A stretch of DNA of 64,000 nucleotides, taken from assembly GCF_015472005.1 (NCBI RefSeq), contig NZ_BMAQ01000031.1, forward strand, positions 1 to 64,000, in the 5' to 3' direction. The stretch is from Insulibacter thermoxylanivorax (GTDB lineage: Bacteria; Bacillota; Bacilli; Paenibacillales; DA-C8). Shown in pieces: positions 18,783 through 28,117 of the stretch. Positions within the stretch are counted from its first letter, which is position 1; every line of letters starts with the position of its first letter. Position numbers and translations under genes: made by a program. Under the pieces are notes generated by a model. It did no database searches. It was not told the DNA's origin and was given only the letters and a program-made list of their open reading frames with translations.

Positions 18783-19577
18783 CTATACCTTCACTTTCTT
18801 ACGATTGGTCCTGCTCGCGGTGATCCCGAGCAAGATGCACAGCAAGGCAAGGAGCAAAGTGATACAAGCCGTCACCGCAAAATGCTCATGCGCCGCGCCC
18901 AATGCCACGAAATCCACACTGTACTCCCCAAGCTTGTAGGGAGAATAGATCCAGAAGCTTCCGATGGCGGCGTCGATCAGCCCACCGGCGACGATGACGA
19001 TCAACGAGATCGCCGTCGCCGCCCCCGTGCTGAAGGCCGCGCTCATACAGAGTGCAAAGGCCAGTACGAAGCTTAGCCAGAGGAGATAGCCGCCCAGCAT
19101 ATACAGCGCATCCAGCAGAGGGATCTCCCCGTATAAGATCGACGTGTAATAGATGCTGCCGCCGTAACCCAGCAGGGCGCATAGAGCGCCGATCAGCAGC
19201 ACGGCAGTATATTTGCTGAGAAAGTATGCTGCGAATTGCAGCGGCCGCGTATAGATCATGACCGCGGTGCCGTTCTGCCGCTCACGGCTGACGGCGCCGG
19301 CTGTCACCGCCGTGAGCACCGCAAGCCCGATCAGTTGAAACTGCCCCGTCGATGCCCTCAGCAGATCGGCGGGAGCAAGTTCGGGCATGACAAGTTCGAA
19401 GCCCTCAGGCAGATTGCCGACGGAGGCCAGGATCTCATCCATGTAGTAATTGACGAGGGGATCCGAGATCCCGAGTGCCAAGAAGACCAGCGGCATCCAC
19501 AGCAGTTTATAGCTGCGCGCCGCTTCCAGAAGTTCTTTGCGCAGCAGGATCAGATATTGGTTCATGACCTTGTTCAT
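18783..19577 (-). CDS. ABC-2 type transporter permease (YxlG-like)
   Basis: Membrane subunit of an ABC exporter. It has six hydrophobic segments, for example LVFLALGISDPLVNYY, LIGLAVLTAVTAGAVS and LISLIVIVAGGLIDAAIG, and the conserved REDQNGTAV-like loop (SRERQNGTAVMIYTRPLQF) seen in NosY/YxlG permeases. The start overlaps the ATPase stop as ATGA. It is the last gene of a regulator-YxlE-YxlF-YxlG-like operon. The substrate is unknown. Confidence 0.85.
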   Translation of the reverse strand: MNKVMNQYLILLRKELLEAARSYKLLWMPLVFLALGISDPLVNYYMDEILASVGNLPEGFELVMPELAPADLLRASTGQFQLIGLAVLTAVTAGAVSRERQNGTAVMIYTRPLQFAAYFLSKYTAVLLIGALCALLGYGGSIYYTSILYGEIPLLDALYMLGGYLLWLSFVLAFALCMSAAFSTGAATAISLIVIVAGGLIDAAIGSFWIYSPYKLGEYSVDFVALGAAHEHFAVTACITLLLALLCILLGITASRTNRKKVKV

Positions 19578-20461
19578 GATCGCTTGGCCACCTTCATGAA
19601 GATGTGTTCCAAACTCGCCGCCTGCTTCTCAATCTTCGAAACCTCGAAGGGCAGCGATGATGCGTATTGCAAAATGTCGCGCATGGCCGGCCCGCCGTCC
19701 TCCCGCTTGATGATGATCTTCGCCCCCTCAACCTGTACAGCAAACGGAGCAGAGGCTGCAAAGGCTTCCGCCTGTTCCGGCGCCTCCACATGAATAAGCA
19801 CAATATCATCTGCATACCGCCGCTTCATCTCCTCCAAGGATCCCTGCTCGACGAGCACGCCATCCTGAAGGAAGAGCACCTCATCGGTTATCTCTTCGGC
19901 ATCGTTCAAGATATGAGTAGAATATAGGATCGTTGTCTCCTGCTGGAGCTGTTTTAAGAGGTCCAGCATCTCGCGGCGGCCGGCGGGATCGAGGGCGGAT
20001 ACGGGTTCATCCAGCAGAAGCAGCCGCGGTTGATGAAGGATGGCCTGTGCAATCCCCAGCCGCTGTTTCATGCCGCCGGAGAAATTATCCGCTTTGGCAT
20101 TCATCATATCCTTGAGGCCGACGATATCCAGCACTTCCTGCGTCCTTTTGCGAATCTCGCTCGCCTGCATACCGCTGATATGCCCGCAGAGTTCCAACAC
20201 TTCCTTCGCCGTCAACGCCTCGAAGAATTTCGGATATTGCGGCAGGAAGCCGATCTCCCTCCGCAGATCCCGAGCGCCTTGCAAAGCGATCTCACCGCGA
20301 TCCGGTTTAAGAAGACCCGCGATCATCGAGAGGATCGTCGTCTTGCCCGCGCCGTTCGGACCGATGAGGGCAGTCGCAGTATATGGTTTCAGGCGGAAGG
20401 ATACGCCTTTGACGACTTCGCGGCCTTGGAAGCTTTTGCTCAGATTTTGTACCGTTAACAT
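19574..20461 (-). CDS. ABC transporter ATP-binding protein (YxlF-like)
   Basis: ATPase subunit of the exporter. Walker A is GPNGAGKTT, the signature motif NFSGGMKQRLGIAQAI, and Walker B LLLLDEPVSALD, followed by the STH switch. A ~70-residue C-terminal extension follows as in drug/bacteriocin exporters of this class. ATG at 20461 has GGGAGAAG upstream and overlaps the preceding stop as TGATG; a longer frame to 20539 lies inside the preceding gene. Confidence 0.92.
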   Translation of the reverse strand: MLTVQNLSKSFQGREVVKGVSFRLKPYTATALIGPNGAGKTTILSMIAGLLKPDRGEIALQGARDLRREIGFLPQYPKFFEALTAKEVLELCGHISGMQASEIRKRTQEVLDIVGLKDMMNAKADNFSGGMKQRLGIAQAILHQPRLLLLDEPVSALDPAGRREMLDLLKQLQQETTILYSTHILNDAEEITDEVLFLQDGVLVEQGSLEEMKRRYADDIVLIHVEAPEQAEAFAASAPFAVQVEGAKIIIKREDGGPAMRDILQYASSLPFEVSKIEKQAASLEHIFMKVAKRS

Positions 20462-20649
20462 CACTCTCTTCTCCCGCCTACAAAATAAGCAATCGGTCCG
20501 AGGATATTGACGAAGATGATGATGAGCGCCCACATCCACCGCGGACCCTTCGTCGCAGCCGTACGTCTAAGATCGATTAACGCGATGAGCATCAAGACGA
20601 ACTGAATGACGATCAGCGGGGCGACTAACGACCAGTTGATGTTGTCCAT
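20461..20649 (-). CDS. PLDc_N-domain small membrane protein (YxlE-like)
   Basis: A 62-aa protein with two membrane helices (VAPLIVIQFVLMLIALIDL and WMWALIIIFVNILGPIAYFV) and the PLDc_N pattern ending NILGPIAYFVGGRRE. In Bacillus subtilis YxlE is a small protein of this type placed before YxlF-YxlG and acts with YxlD on sigma-Y. Here an HTH regulator, not a sigma factor, precedes it. Its AAGGAGG ribosome site lies within the end of the regulator gene. Confidence 0.85.
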   Translation of the reverse strand: MDNINWSLVAPLIVIQFVLMLIALIDLRRTAATKGPRWMWALIIIFVNILGPIAYFVGGRRE

Positions 20650-20652
20650 CGA

Positions 20653-21762
20653 TCAAACCTCCTTCAATACGTGTTTGACGTTCTCATAGAGGATCGCCAA
20701 CTCCTTCCGTTGGAGCAGAGGAGCAAGCAGGGGATTGGCATCTACAGCGGCGAGGAGATCGCGTTTGATCGTGTCCATATCCCTTGGCGCCTGCTGCATC
20801 ACTGTCTGCTCCTCATCGATCCATTCCTGCAGCAGGTAGAAATAGTCATCGCCGCTGAATTGCAGGGGGAATTTCAGCGTTTTGCATGTTTGCAAGTAGC
20901 GTTCCACCATTCTAGCCGCCTGCTCCTCGTTCTGCTGCATCGCGTACACGTTCGCCGCTTTCAGGTAAAACACCAGCACAGTATGAATAGACAGTTCCCG
21001 TACACCGAAGATGCCGGCCAGCTTCTCCAAGCGATCGACCGTGACGTCAACATAAGACAACCGATCCTTCTCCAGCGCCATGAGCTCCGTCAGTGCGCCG
21101 AACAGCGACAACAGGTGCTGATAGGCACTTACTTGCAAGACTCGCTTCGCCTGCGCTGCATCTCCCATCATGGCTAGTGCCGAGGCGATCAGCAGTTCAT
21201 GATTGAATTCGATCCGCGGCTGCGATCCCAACTGCTCGACTACCTGCTGCGGCTGCTTCAGCAAGAGATGCGTTGCCGCTTCGATCGCTGTCACCTCATT
21301 GATCAGATACATATCACCGCTGTGCTGCCTGACACGGCTGCAGAGCTGGAGGATGGTGTCTGCCGTTGCCGGCGGATCGGGGGACTGGAGCAGGTAATTC
21401 AGATACAGCTGAGCCATCTTCGAGAGGAAGGGATAGCAGCTGTAATACTCCTTGATGAGCTGCTGAATCGCTTCGTCCACCTGAGCGAATTCCTCCTTCG
21501 CAAACCGCTGCGCCAGCTCGCTGTACAGCTCGGCAATCCGCATCACCGTCAGCTGGGGCTGATAACCGAGGAGCGAATCGATGGTAAGATCAAGCAGCAT
21601 CGCCAGTTTGGGCAGCAAGGTGATATCCGGATAGCTCAGCCCCTGCTCCCATTTGGATACGGCGGCTCGCGAGACACCGACAAACTGTGCCACATCTTCC
21701 TGTGTCAACTTCAATTCCTTGCGCCGATTGGCGAAGATCGTCGAAAACTGTATGGGCGGCAT
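20653..21762 (-). CDS. XRE-family transcriptional regulator with helical repeat domain
   Basis: The first ~65 residues are a Cro/C1-type helix-turn-helix (LKLTQEDVAQFVGVSRAAVSKWEQG, with LPKLAMLLDLTIDSLLGY). The remaining ~300 residues are helical and TPR-like (AQRFAKEEFAQVDEAIQQLI, QNEEQAARMVERYLQTCK), a layout used for ligand or peptide sensing. The stop lies 3 nt before the YxlE-like gene, so it very probably regulates the ABC module behind it. The signal is unknown. Confidence 0.88.
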   Translation of the reverse strand: MPPIQFSTIFANRRKELKLTQEDVAQFVGVSRAAVSKWEQGLSYPDITLLPKLAMLLDLTIDSLLGYQPQLTVMRIAELYSELAQRFAKEEFAQVDEAIQQLIKEYYSCYPFLSKMAQLYLNYLLQSPDPPATADTILQLCSRVRQHSGDMYLINEVTAIEAATHLLLKQPQQVVEQLGSQPRIEFNHELLIASALAMMGDAAQAKRVLQVSAYQHLLSLFGALTELMALEKDRLSYVDVTVDRLEKLAGIFGVRELSIHTVLVFYLKAANVYAMQQNEEQAARMVERYLQTCKTLKFPLQFSGDDYFYLLQEWIDEEQTVMQQAPRDMDTIKRDLLAAVDANPLLAPLLQRKELAILYENVKHVLKEV

Positions 21763-21870
21763 CGCACTTCACCTCTTGCTTTAATAGTAAAAGAGCGGGG
21801 CTTCCTCGTACAGCGAATGAATGTCACATTTCTGAACTCATCGAAACCGTTGGTTGACATCCATCCTAAT

Positions 21871-21922
21871 AAAAAACCGCTCTTTTGTCTTGTCTTGCTG
21901 CTCGCTGACAAAAAAGCGGTCC
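21871..21922 (-). terminator. Intrinsic terminator after the radical SAM gene
   Basis: Minus-strand arms ACCGCTTTTTTGTC and GACAAAAGAGCGGT followed by TTTTTTATT, downstream of the 21985 stop. Confidence 0.8.
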
Positions 21923-21984
21923 TCATATCCTTCCTTTTCGCTTATATGCTTATATAACCTTAGAACAATTACCCTTTAACCGGT

Positions 21985-23790
21985 CTAAACTTCAATCCGC
22001 CGCGTGTAGTATCGCACCTTTCTATCCGCTGTCTGTGAATCCGGCGGATAGTAGACGACCAGCAAGGTTTTCGCTTCCAGCACATCCTTCAGATCCTCAG
22101 GATTGCCCTCCACCGCCGGGATCGGTGCGGCTTCTGCAAGCTCCAGATACGCTGCCAGATCACAGTCGATGATCTCCACGACGGTATGCTTGTACAGATC
22201 CTTCTCCGTCAAGCCAAGCGCTGCAAATTCAGGGGATAGCTCTTCCGGACGCTCGGCGAGGTCCTGTATGAGCTCACCCAGTTCCTGCTTCGACAGACGA
22301 TACTCCCACCAGATCTTGCGCGGTCTGTACCGGTGATTGAGATAATAGTCGAGCTTCATCAGCCCCTCTGTCAACTGCGGGAAGCGCAGCTTGAGCTCGG
22401 CGAGGAACTCAGCCAGCCTGGTGAAGAGATCCTCGAGCTGATGGCCGATCTTCGGCCAGCCCCGTTTCTCCCAGTATGCACCGAATTCCTGAAAAAAATC
22501 AAAAGGAGAATCAAACTCATACCGGATCAAATACTCAAGCGTATGGTCCATGCGGCGGGCGTTCCAATATTTCTCCAGGATGTCCTCGGCTTGTTTGATG
22601 CGGATGATATCATCGAAGGACAGCACATCGTTGCCCAGAATCTCATAGGGCGCATGATCCATATAGATATAGCCATACTTCTCCGCATCCCTGCGCAGTC
22701 CCGTGCCCCGCAGCAGCTTGAGGAATCCCAGCTGCAGCTCTTCCGGACGCAGATTGAAGACATCGTTGAAAGTCTTGCGGAAGGAATGGTAATCCTCCTC
22801 GGGAAGTCCGGCGATCAGGTCGAGATGCTGGGCAATCTGGCCGCTTTCCTTGATCATCATCACGGTGCGGCTCAGCTTTTCGAAGTTCTGACGCCGCTTG
22901 ATCAACTCGTTCGTGCGCTCGTTGGTCGACTGGATGCCGATCTCGAAGCGGAAGATGCCCGGGGGCGCATGTTCCTGCAGGAAGGTGATCACTTCCGGCC
23001 GCATGATATCGGCGGTGATCTCAAATTGGAACACACAGCCGCGGTGGTGTTCGATCAGGAACTCGAAGATCTCCAAAGCGTAATCCCGTTTGATGTTAAA
23101 GGTGCGGTCGACGAATTTGATCTGCTTGGCCCCGTTCTCGATCAGGTAGAGAAGGTCCGCCTTCGCCCGCTCGATATCAAAATACCGCACCCCGACTTCG
23201 ATGCTGGACAGGCAGAACTGACAGCTGAAAGGACAGCCCCGGCTTGTCTCGAAGTAGACGATTCGGTTCGCCAGATGCGGCAGATCTTCCTCGAAGCGGT
23301 GCGGCGACGGGATCGTATTCAGATCGAGCTTCGGCCTTCCGGGATTGACGATGACTTCCCCGTCCTTGCGGTAAGCCAGACCAAACACATAATGAAACTT
23401 TCGCTCCCCTGCCAGCTCCGTCAGCAGATGGTGGAACGTTTCTTCCCCTTCCCCGAACACGATGAAATCCACTTCCGGCAGCCGCTTCATCCAATAGTCC
23501 GTGTCATAGGAAACCTCCGGTCCGCCCAGCACGATGGGGACATGCGGCAGGATCTTGCGCAGCATGTTGATAACGACAATCGTCTCCTCGATGTTCCAGA
23601 TATAACAGGAGAAGCCGATCACATCCGGCTTGCGCTTATACAAGTCGGTGACGATGTTCATTGGCGGATCCTTGATCGTATATTCCGCGATCTCGATCGC
23701 AAAATCACGCTCCGCATAAGCCTTCAGATAGCGGAGCGCGAGGTTCGTATGTATGTATTTGGCATTTAACGCAGCGAGGACAATTTTCAT
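21985..23790 (-). CDS. B12-binding-domain radical SAM protein (DUF4080 type)
   Basis: Enzyme with an N-terminal cobalamin-binding fold (about 1-140; IVLAALNAKYIHTNLALRYL, GFSCYIWNIEETIVVI, VLGGPEVSYD), a radical SAM core with the cluster motif SRGCPFSCQFCLSS (about 185-200), and a C-terminal DUF4080-like domain (about 400-601). ATG at 23790 is preferred: it begins at the conserved MKIVLAALNAKY and has GAGGG upstream; the frame continues to 23850. Function unknown; this family is common in Bacillales. Confidence 0.88.
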   Translation of the reverse strand: MKIVLAALNAKYIHTNLALRYLKAYAERDFAIEIAEYTIKDPPMNIVTDLYKRKPDVIGFSCYIWNIEETIVVINMLRKILPHVPIVLGGPEVSYDTDYWMKRLPEVDFIVFGEGEETFHHLLTELAGERKFHYVFGLAYRKDGEVIVNPGRPKLDLNTIPSPHRFEEDLPHLANRIVYFETSRGCPFSCQFCLSSIEVGVRYFDIERAKADLLYLIENGAKQIKFVDRTFNIKRDYALEIFEFLIEHHRGCVFQFEITADIMRPEVITFLQEHAPPGIFRFEIGIQSTNERTNELIKRRQNFEKLSRTVMMIKESGQIAQHLDLIAGLPEEDYHSFRKTFNDVFNLRPEELQLGFLKLLRGTGLRRDAEKYGYIYMDHAPYEILGNDVLSFDDIIRIKQAEDILEKYWNARRMDHTLEYLIRYEFDSPFDFFQEFGAYWEKRGWPKIGHQLEDLFTRLAEFLAELKLRFPQLTEGLMKLDYYLNHRYRPRKIWWEYRLSKQELGELIQDLAERPEELSPEFAALGLTEKDLYKHTVVEIIDCDLAAYLELAEAAPIPAVEGNPEDLKDVLEAKTLLVVYYPPDSQTADRKVRYYTRRIEV

Positions 23791-23837
23791 CTTCGTACCC
23801 TCTTCATTCGTGTAATGGTCGGTGCAAGTTAAATCGT

Positions 23838-23876
23838 CCAGCAGGACCACATACGCCGCTGGACGATCTATCTTTC
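23838..23876 (-). terminator. Hairpin after the GGDEF/EAL gene
   Basis: Minus-strand arms ATCGTCCAGC and GCTGGACGAT separated by ~15 nt, followed by TTTAACTT. Strong stem but weak T-run. Confidence 0.45.
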
Positions 23877-23925
23877 ATTATATACTTGAACGAAGAGCGG
23901 TTACAAGGAGAGCGGAGACCCCAGA

Positions 23926-25395
23926 CTAAGAGGGCGGGCTCACGGATCCGTCTTCCGCTGCCTTCCTCCATCCTTCGCGTTCTCCAAGCAGCGCTAACAT
24001 CTGCTGCAGATCGAATTGCTGCAGGAACTGTTCGCATACATCATGCGGCACAGGGCGGCATAACAGATAACCTTGAACTTCATTGCAGCCCTTGCGCATA
24101 AGGAACGCTAACTGCTCGGACTGTTCTACGCCTTCCGCAACAACGGTGAGTCCGAGGTCCCTCGCAAGCTGGATGACAGAAGCGGTGATGATCTGTCCGG
24201 TATCGGACTGCGTGCCGGTGATGAACTCCTTGTCGATCTTCAGCGTATCCGCTGGATATCGCTTGAGGTAGTTGAGCGAGGAATATCCCTTGCCGAAGTC
24301 ATCGATTGCAATACGTATGCCCCGCTCCTTGATCTTGTCCAAGATCTTGCTGATCTTTTGCGGATTCTCGATGAAGATGCTCTCGGTCAGCTCCAATTCC
24401 AATTGCTTCGGATTGAGACCGGTGCGCGCCAACACATCATCCAATACAGCGACAAAATCCGGGTGAACCATCTGCTGCACAGAGATATTGATGCTGATCC
24501 GGCACTCTTCGCTGCCTTGCCAGTTCCAGCCGGCCGCTTGCGCACAGGCCGTCTCAAGCACCCACTCACCGATCGGCACGATCAGACCCGTCTGTTCCGC
24601 GATCGGGATGAACCTGCTGGGCCGTACATGGCCCAGCTCCGGGTGCTGCCAGCGCAGAAGCGCCTCGATCGCTGCGATCCTGCCTGTTGCCAGGTCAATG
24701 CGGGGCTGGTAGGCCAAGCTGAGCTCGCCATTGCGGATCGCTGTTCTTAATTCCGTCGCCAGCTGCAAACGGTCATGCATCTCTTCATCCATCACAGGAT
24801 CGAATTCGACGACGTGGATATAAGACTGTCTGGCTTGAGTCAGCGCGGTATCCGCATGGCTCACCAGTTCGCTGGCGGTTCTGCCATGCCGAGGATAACC
24901 TGCCAGCCCGGCAGAAGCCAGGATCTGCAGAGACTGTCCGCGCACCTCGACCGGCTGTTCATCGAAACGGCGGATCAGATCCATGACGATCTGTCTCGAT
25001 TCAGCTGTATCATGATCGAGGATCAGAGCAAATTCATCTCCGCTTAACCTGGCGATATCCGGCTTGCCTTCGATCCCCATACGCAGCTGCTGAGCGACGA
25101 TCATGATGATGAGATCGCCAAGATCACTGCCCAAGGCATCGTTGATCCAGCGGAATCGATTCACGTTCAGCAGAACAACGGTCAACGGATCATGGCCGGC
25201 TTCACGTATGCGCTCTTCTAACCGCTGCATGAACGCTTGTCGATTGAGCAAGCCGGTCAGCGGGTCATGGGTCATCATGATGCGTTTAGTACGGTTCATC
25301 TCGCGCAGCGCAAATAGATAACCCACCCGCAAGGCGACCAGGATCAGAACGACGGCGATTCCGGAGATGATCAGAATCAACCCATTGTCTAACAC
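23926..25395 (-). CDS. Membrane GGDEF-EAL protein, probable c-di-GMP phosphodiesterase
   Basis: Turns over the second messenger c-di-GMP. One membrane helix (GLILIISGIAVVLILVALRVGYLFAL) is followed by a GGDEF domain whose active site reads RLSGDEFA (first Gly replaced by Ser), so cyclase activity is doubtful. The EAL domain keeps its catalytic set: AIEALLRW, ELTESIF, IDDFGKGYSSL, KIDKEFI and VVAEGVEQ. The frame is open to an ATG at 25455, but that codon lies in the T-run of the riboswitch terminator; GTG at 25395 with GAAGGGACGGAG upstream is the better start. Controlled by the c-di-GMP riboswitch upstream. Confidence 0.88.
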   Translation of the reverse strand: MLDNGLILIISGIAVVLILVALRVGYLFALREMNRTKRIMMTHDPLTGLLNRQAFMQRLEERIREAGHDPLTVVLLNVNRFRWINDALGSDLGDLIIMIVAQQLRMGIEGKPDIARLSGDEFALILDHDTAESRQIVMDLIRRFDEQPVEVRGQSLQILASAGLAGYPRHGRTASELVSHADTALTQARQSYIHVVEFDPVMDEEMHDRLQLATELRTAIRNGELSLAYQPRIDLATGRIAAIEALLRWQHPELGHVRPSRFIPIAEQTGLIVPIGEWVLETACAQAAGWNWQGSEECRISINISVQQMVHPDFVAVLDDVLARTGLNPKQLELELTESIFIENPQKISKILDKIKERGIRIAIDDFGKGYSSLNYLKRYPADTLKIDKEFITGTQSDTGQIITASVIQLARDLGLTVVAEGVEQSEQLAFLMRKGCNEVQGYLLCRPVPHDVCEQFLQQFDLQQMLALLGEREGWRKAAEDGSVSPPS

Positions 25396-25462
25396 GATAC
25401 TCCGTCCCTTCAAAAACGACTCATCCAGCAGAGGCAGCACTAGGACCTTACTCATAAAGAAA

Positions 25463-25495
25463 CATCCACCGATTGCCGATGGATGTTGAATTCAA
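25463..25495 (-). terminator. Riboswitch expression-platform terminator
   Basis: Minus-strand stem AACATCCATCG-GCAAT-CGGTGGATGTT followed by TCTTT, between the aptamer and the GGDEF/EAL gene. Confidence 0.8.
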
Positions 25496-25509
25496 ATCCA
25501 TGTTCCGTC

Positions 25510-25605
25510 AACCTGTTCGGCAACTCGGCGACCAATAGAAGTGATCCTTCCTTAGGCCCGTAGCTTTGCGTCCTCACCTTTCGATGAGTTTGCTATTATC
25601 GCAGT
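25510..25605 (-). promoter_or_regulatory. Cyclic di-GMP-I (GEMM) riboswitch aptamer
   Basis: The minus strand carries the GEMM-I signature: GCAAACTCATCGAAAGGTGAG, GACGCAAAGC, TACGGGCCTAAGG, then GGTCGCCGAGTTGCC as the tetraloop-receptor side. It lies directly before a terminator and a c-di-GMP-degrading enzyme gene, so the enzyme is probably controlled by its own substrate. Confidence 0.93.
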
Positions 25606-25710
25606 TGATGTCCTTGTTGAATATTGCCATATGTAGGATAGAAAAACATGGTTGAATAATCCTAAATATAACACAGAGGTCCTATTTTGTCTATGTCGTA
25701 TATAAAGCAG

Positions 25711-25745
25711 TAGGCCGAGGGAAATGATCCCTCGGCCTTTTTTCG
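25711..25745 (+). terminator. Strong hairpin with T-run on the plus strand
   Basis: AGGCCGAGGGA-AATGA-TCCCTCGGCCT followed by TTTTTT on the plus strand. It sits just past the yigZ stop (minus strand), but the T-run serves plus-strand transcription, where no gene is seen. It may act in both directions. Confidence 0.7.
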
Positions 25746-25756
25746 ATCCTATAATC

Positions 25757-26389
25757 CTAGATCTCTTGTTCGATATATCGATATTCTCTCTGTTCGATGA
25801 TGCCCTGTCCTTGCGTCAGGTCCGTAATCCAAGCAGTGAAGCGCTCTGCTTCTTCCGCTTCAGGCAGACAGAGGATGCTCACCTTGTCGGTAAATGTCGG
25901 AGGTTCGGTGATTACGCCGCGGTTGTTGAGCTCATTCTCCAACTTGCCGTACCAGGTGTAATCGACCGTCACCGTAACTTCTCTGTGCAGGACTTTGAGC
26001 ACGGGCTTCGCTGCCTTGACAGCTTCCACTGTGGCCTCCGTGTAAGCTCTTACGAGACCGCCGGCTCCGAGCAGGGTTCCGCCGAAGTAGCGCGTTACGA
26101 CAACGGCGGTGTATTTCAGTCCTTGCTGTTTAAGCACTTCCAGCATCGGTTTGCCGGCTGTGCCGCTTGGCTCTCCATCATCGGACTGCTTCTGATACTC
26201 ATCCCGGTCACCGACCAGATAAGCCGAACAGTTATGCGTCGCCGACCAGTGTTTTTTCTTGATCTCTTCGATGAATTGAATCGCTTCTTCTTCGGTTGCC
26301 ACGGGCCGGCAATGGCCGATGAAGCGCGACTTCTTGATGACGATCTCAGCCTCGCCGGGCCCCTGAACCGTTCGGTAGCTTAAGAGCAT
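25757..26389 (-). CDS. yigZ: YigZ/IMPACT-family protein (UPF0029)
   Basis: A 210-aa protein of the YigZ family, related to the eukaryotic IMPACT protein; YvyE in Bacillus. Family motifs: IKKSRFIGHCRPV, HWSATHNCSAYLVG, DDGEPSGTAGKPMLEVL and VVVTRYFGGTLLGAGGLVRAY. A C-terminal ferredoxin-like domain (DYTWYGKLENELNNRG) follows. Biochemical role in bacteria is not settled. It starts 9 nt after pgi and is probably in the same transcript. Confidence 0.92.
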   Translation of the reverse strand: MLLSYRTVQGPGEAEIVIKKSRFIGHCRPVATEEEAIQFIEEIKKKHWSATHNCSAYLVGDRDEYQKQSDDGEPSGTAGKPMLEVLKQQGLKYTAVVVTRYFGGTLLGAGGLVRAYTEATVEAVKAAKPVLKVLHREVTVTVDYTWYGKLENELNNRGVITEPPTFTDKVSILCLPEAEEAERFTAWITDLTQGQGIIEQREYRYIEQEI

Positions 26390-26398
26390 CGGGCAGCA

Positions 26399-27757
26399 TC
26401 ACGCTCTTCCCAGACGGCGTTCCAGTTCAGCCTTCTGGTCTTCGAATCCGGGCTTGCCAAGCAGAGCGAACATGTTCTTCTTGTATGCCTCGACTCCCGG
26501 TTGGTCGAATGGATTCACTCCGAGCAGGTAACCGCTGATGCCGCATGCCTTCTCGAAGAAGTATACGAGGTAGCCGAACCAATACGGCGAGATTTCCGGA
26601 ATGGTCACGACCAGGTTCGGTACGCCGCCGTCAGTATGAGCCAGCAGGGTTCCTTCGAAGGCTTTCTTATTGACGAAATCCATCGTCTTGCCGGCGAGGA
26701 AGTTCAGACCGTCAAGATTCTCAGCGTCCTCACCGATGACGATCTCCTCCAGCGGCTTCTCCACCTGCAGGACGGTCTCGAACAGGTTGCGCGTTCCTTC
26801 TTGGATGAACTGCCCCATGGAGTGCAGGTCCGTCGAGAAATCAACGGAAGCCGGATAGATTCCCTTATGATCCTTCCCTTCGCTCTCCCCGTACAGCTGC
26901 TTCCACCATTCAGAGAAGAAGTGGAGGGAAGGCTCGTAGTTCACGAGGATCTCCGTTGTCTTACCCTTGCGGTACAGGATGTTGCGAAGCGCTGCATATT
27001 GGTAGCTGGCGTTTTCGCTTAGGTTCGGGTTCGCATATTCACGCGAAGCGTCAGCAGCACCCTGCATCATCGCATCGATATCGATGCCGGCTACAGCGAT
27101 CGGCAGAAGTCCTACGGCAGTCAGTACGGAGTAGCGACCGCCTACATCGTCCGGGATGACGAAGGTCTCGTAGCCCTCGCTGTCGGCTACGGTCTTCAGC
27201 GCGCCTTTCTCCTTGTCCGTCGTAGCATAGATGCGTTTTTTGGCGCCTTCTTTACCGTATTTTTGTTCTAATAAATCCTTGAAAATGCGGAAGGCGATCG
27301 CTGGTTCCGTCGTCGTTCCCGACTTGGAGATGACATTGACGGAGAAATCCCGGTCGCCGATCAGCTCGATCAGATGCTTCGTGTAAGTCGAGCTGATGTT
27401 GTTGCCGGCGAAGAAGATCTGCGGTGTACCGCGCTTCTCCTTCGGCAGTACGTTATAGAAGGAATGCGACAGCATCTCGATCGCTGCGCGCGCTCCTAGA
27501 TAGGACCCCCCGATCCCGATCACAACGAGTACTTCCGAATCCTCTTGGATGCGCTTAGCCGCTTCCTTGATGCGCTGGAACTCTTCTTTGTCATAATTGA
27601 CAGGCAGGTCGATCCAGCCAAGGAAATCACTGCCCGCACCTGTCTTCTCATGCAGCTGATTGTGAGCTGTCTTCACATATTCAGCCATATAGTCAATCTC
27701 ATGTTGTCCTACAAAAGCCAAGGCATTGCTGTAATCAAAGCGTAAACGGTTGCTCAT
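26399..27757 (-). CDS. pgi: Glucose-6-phosphate isomerase
   Basis: Interconverts glucose-6-phosphate and fructose-6-phosphate in glycolysis. Visible family features: [35 protein letters not shown] for phosphate binding, the catalytic Glu in [16 protein letters not shown], and the C-terminal [22 protein letters not shown]. The 452-aa length matches the short Firmicutes form. In this window it lies near tkt, linking glycolysis and the pentose phosphate pathway. Confidence 0.96.
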   Translation of the reverse strand: MSNRLRFDYSNALAFVGQHEIDYMAEYVKTAHNQLHEKTGAGSDFLGWIDLPVNYDKEEFQRIKEAAKRIQEDSEVLVVIGIGGSYLGARAAIEMLSHSFYNVLPKEKRGTPQIFFAGNNISSTYTKHLIELIGDRDFSVNVISKSGTTTEPAIAFRIFKDLLEQKYGKEGAKKRIYATTDKEKGALKTVADSEGYETFVIPDDVGGRYSVLTAVGLLPIAVAGIDIDAMMQGAADASREYANPNLSENASYQYAALRNILYRKGKTTEILVNYEPSLHFFSEWWKQLYGESEGKDHKGIYPASVDFSTDLHSMGQFIQEGTRNLFETVLQVEKPLEEIVIGEDAENLDGLNFLAGKTMDFVNKKAFEGTLLAHTDGGVPNLVVTIPEISPYWFGYLVYFFEKACGISGYLLGVNPFDQPGVEAYKKNMFALLGKPGFEDQKAELERRLGRA

Positions 27758-28117
27758 AAAGTGCGCCTCCTATCCTTATCGTACAATACATACAATACTC
27801 ATAGCATAAATGAAAAAAGTGGCGTGATCAAGTTCGTCCGACACAATCCCCCATATACCAGGCAACCGCCAGCCTGGGATTCATCACGTTCCTGCCGGAT
27901 CGGCATTGTCAGACGCTATGAAGTTATGGAGCATGTGATGGCAGCGGCAATGGCGGCGGCATCGTAAGAACAGAATATCATCAAGATGCAGATGAACTGA
28001 ATCATGTGCTGACAAGCTGCTTCACCTTATCATATGGGTACATCTGCAGCATATCACGTATTAGTACACTGTTTTCCATCATGTGATGCTTACCGCACAC
28101 TGTGGTAGAATCATGTT
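27758..28117. other. Intergenic stretch before a truncated gene
   Basis: About 360 nt between the pgi start and the homologous part of the truncated dehydrogenase. I looked for the missing Rossmann N-terminus (GxGxMG) in all plus-strand frames and did not find it; the sequence holds scattered stops and the pgi promoter region. Confidence 0.5.

Noticed and set aside
22333-23769. 478-aa plus-strand open frame
   Set aside because: It lies exactly opposite the radical SAM gene, its sequence is rich in His, Leu and Asp of antisense type, and no ribosome site or known domain is seen.
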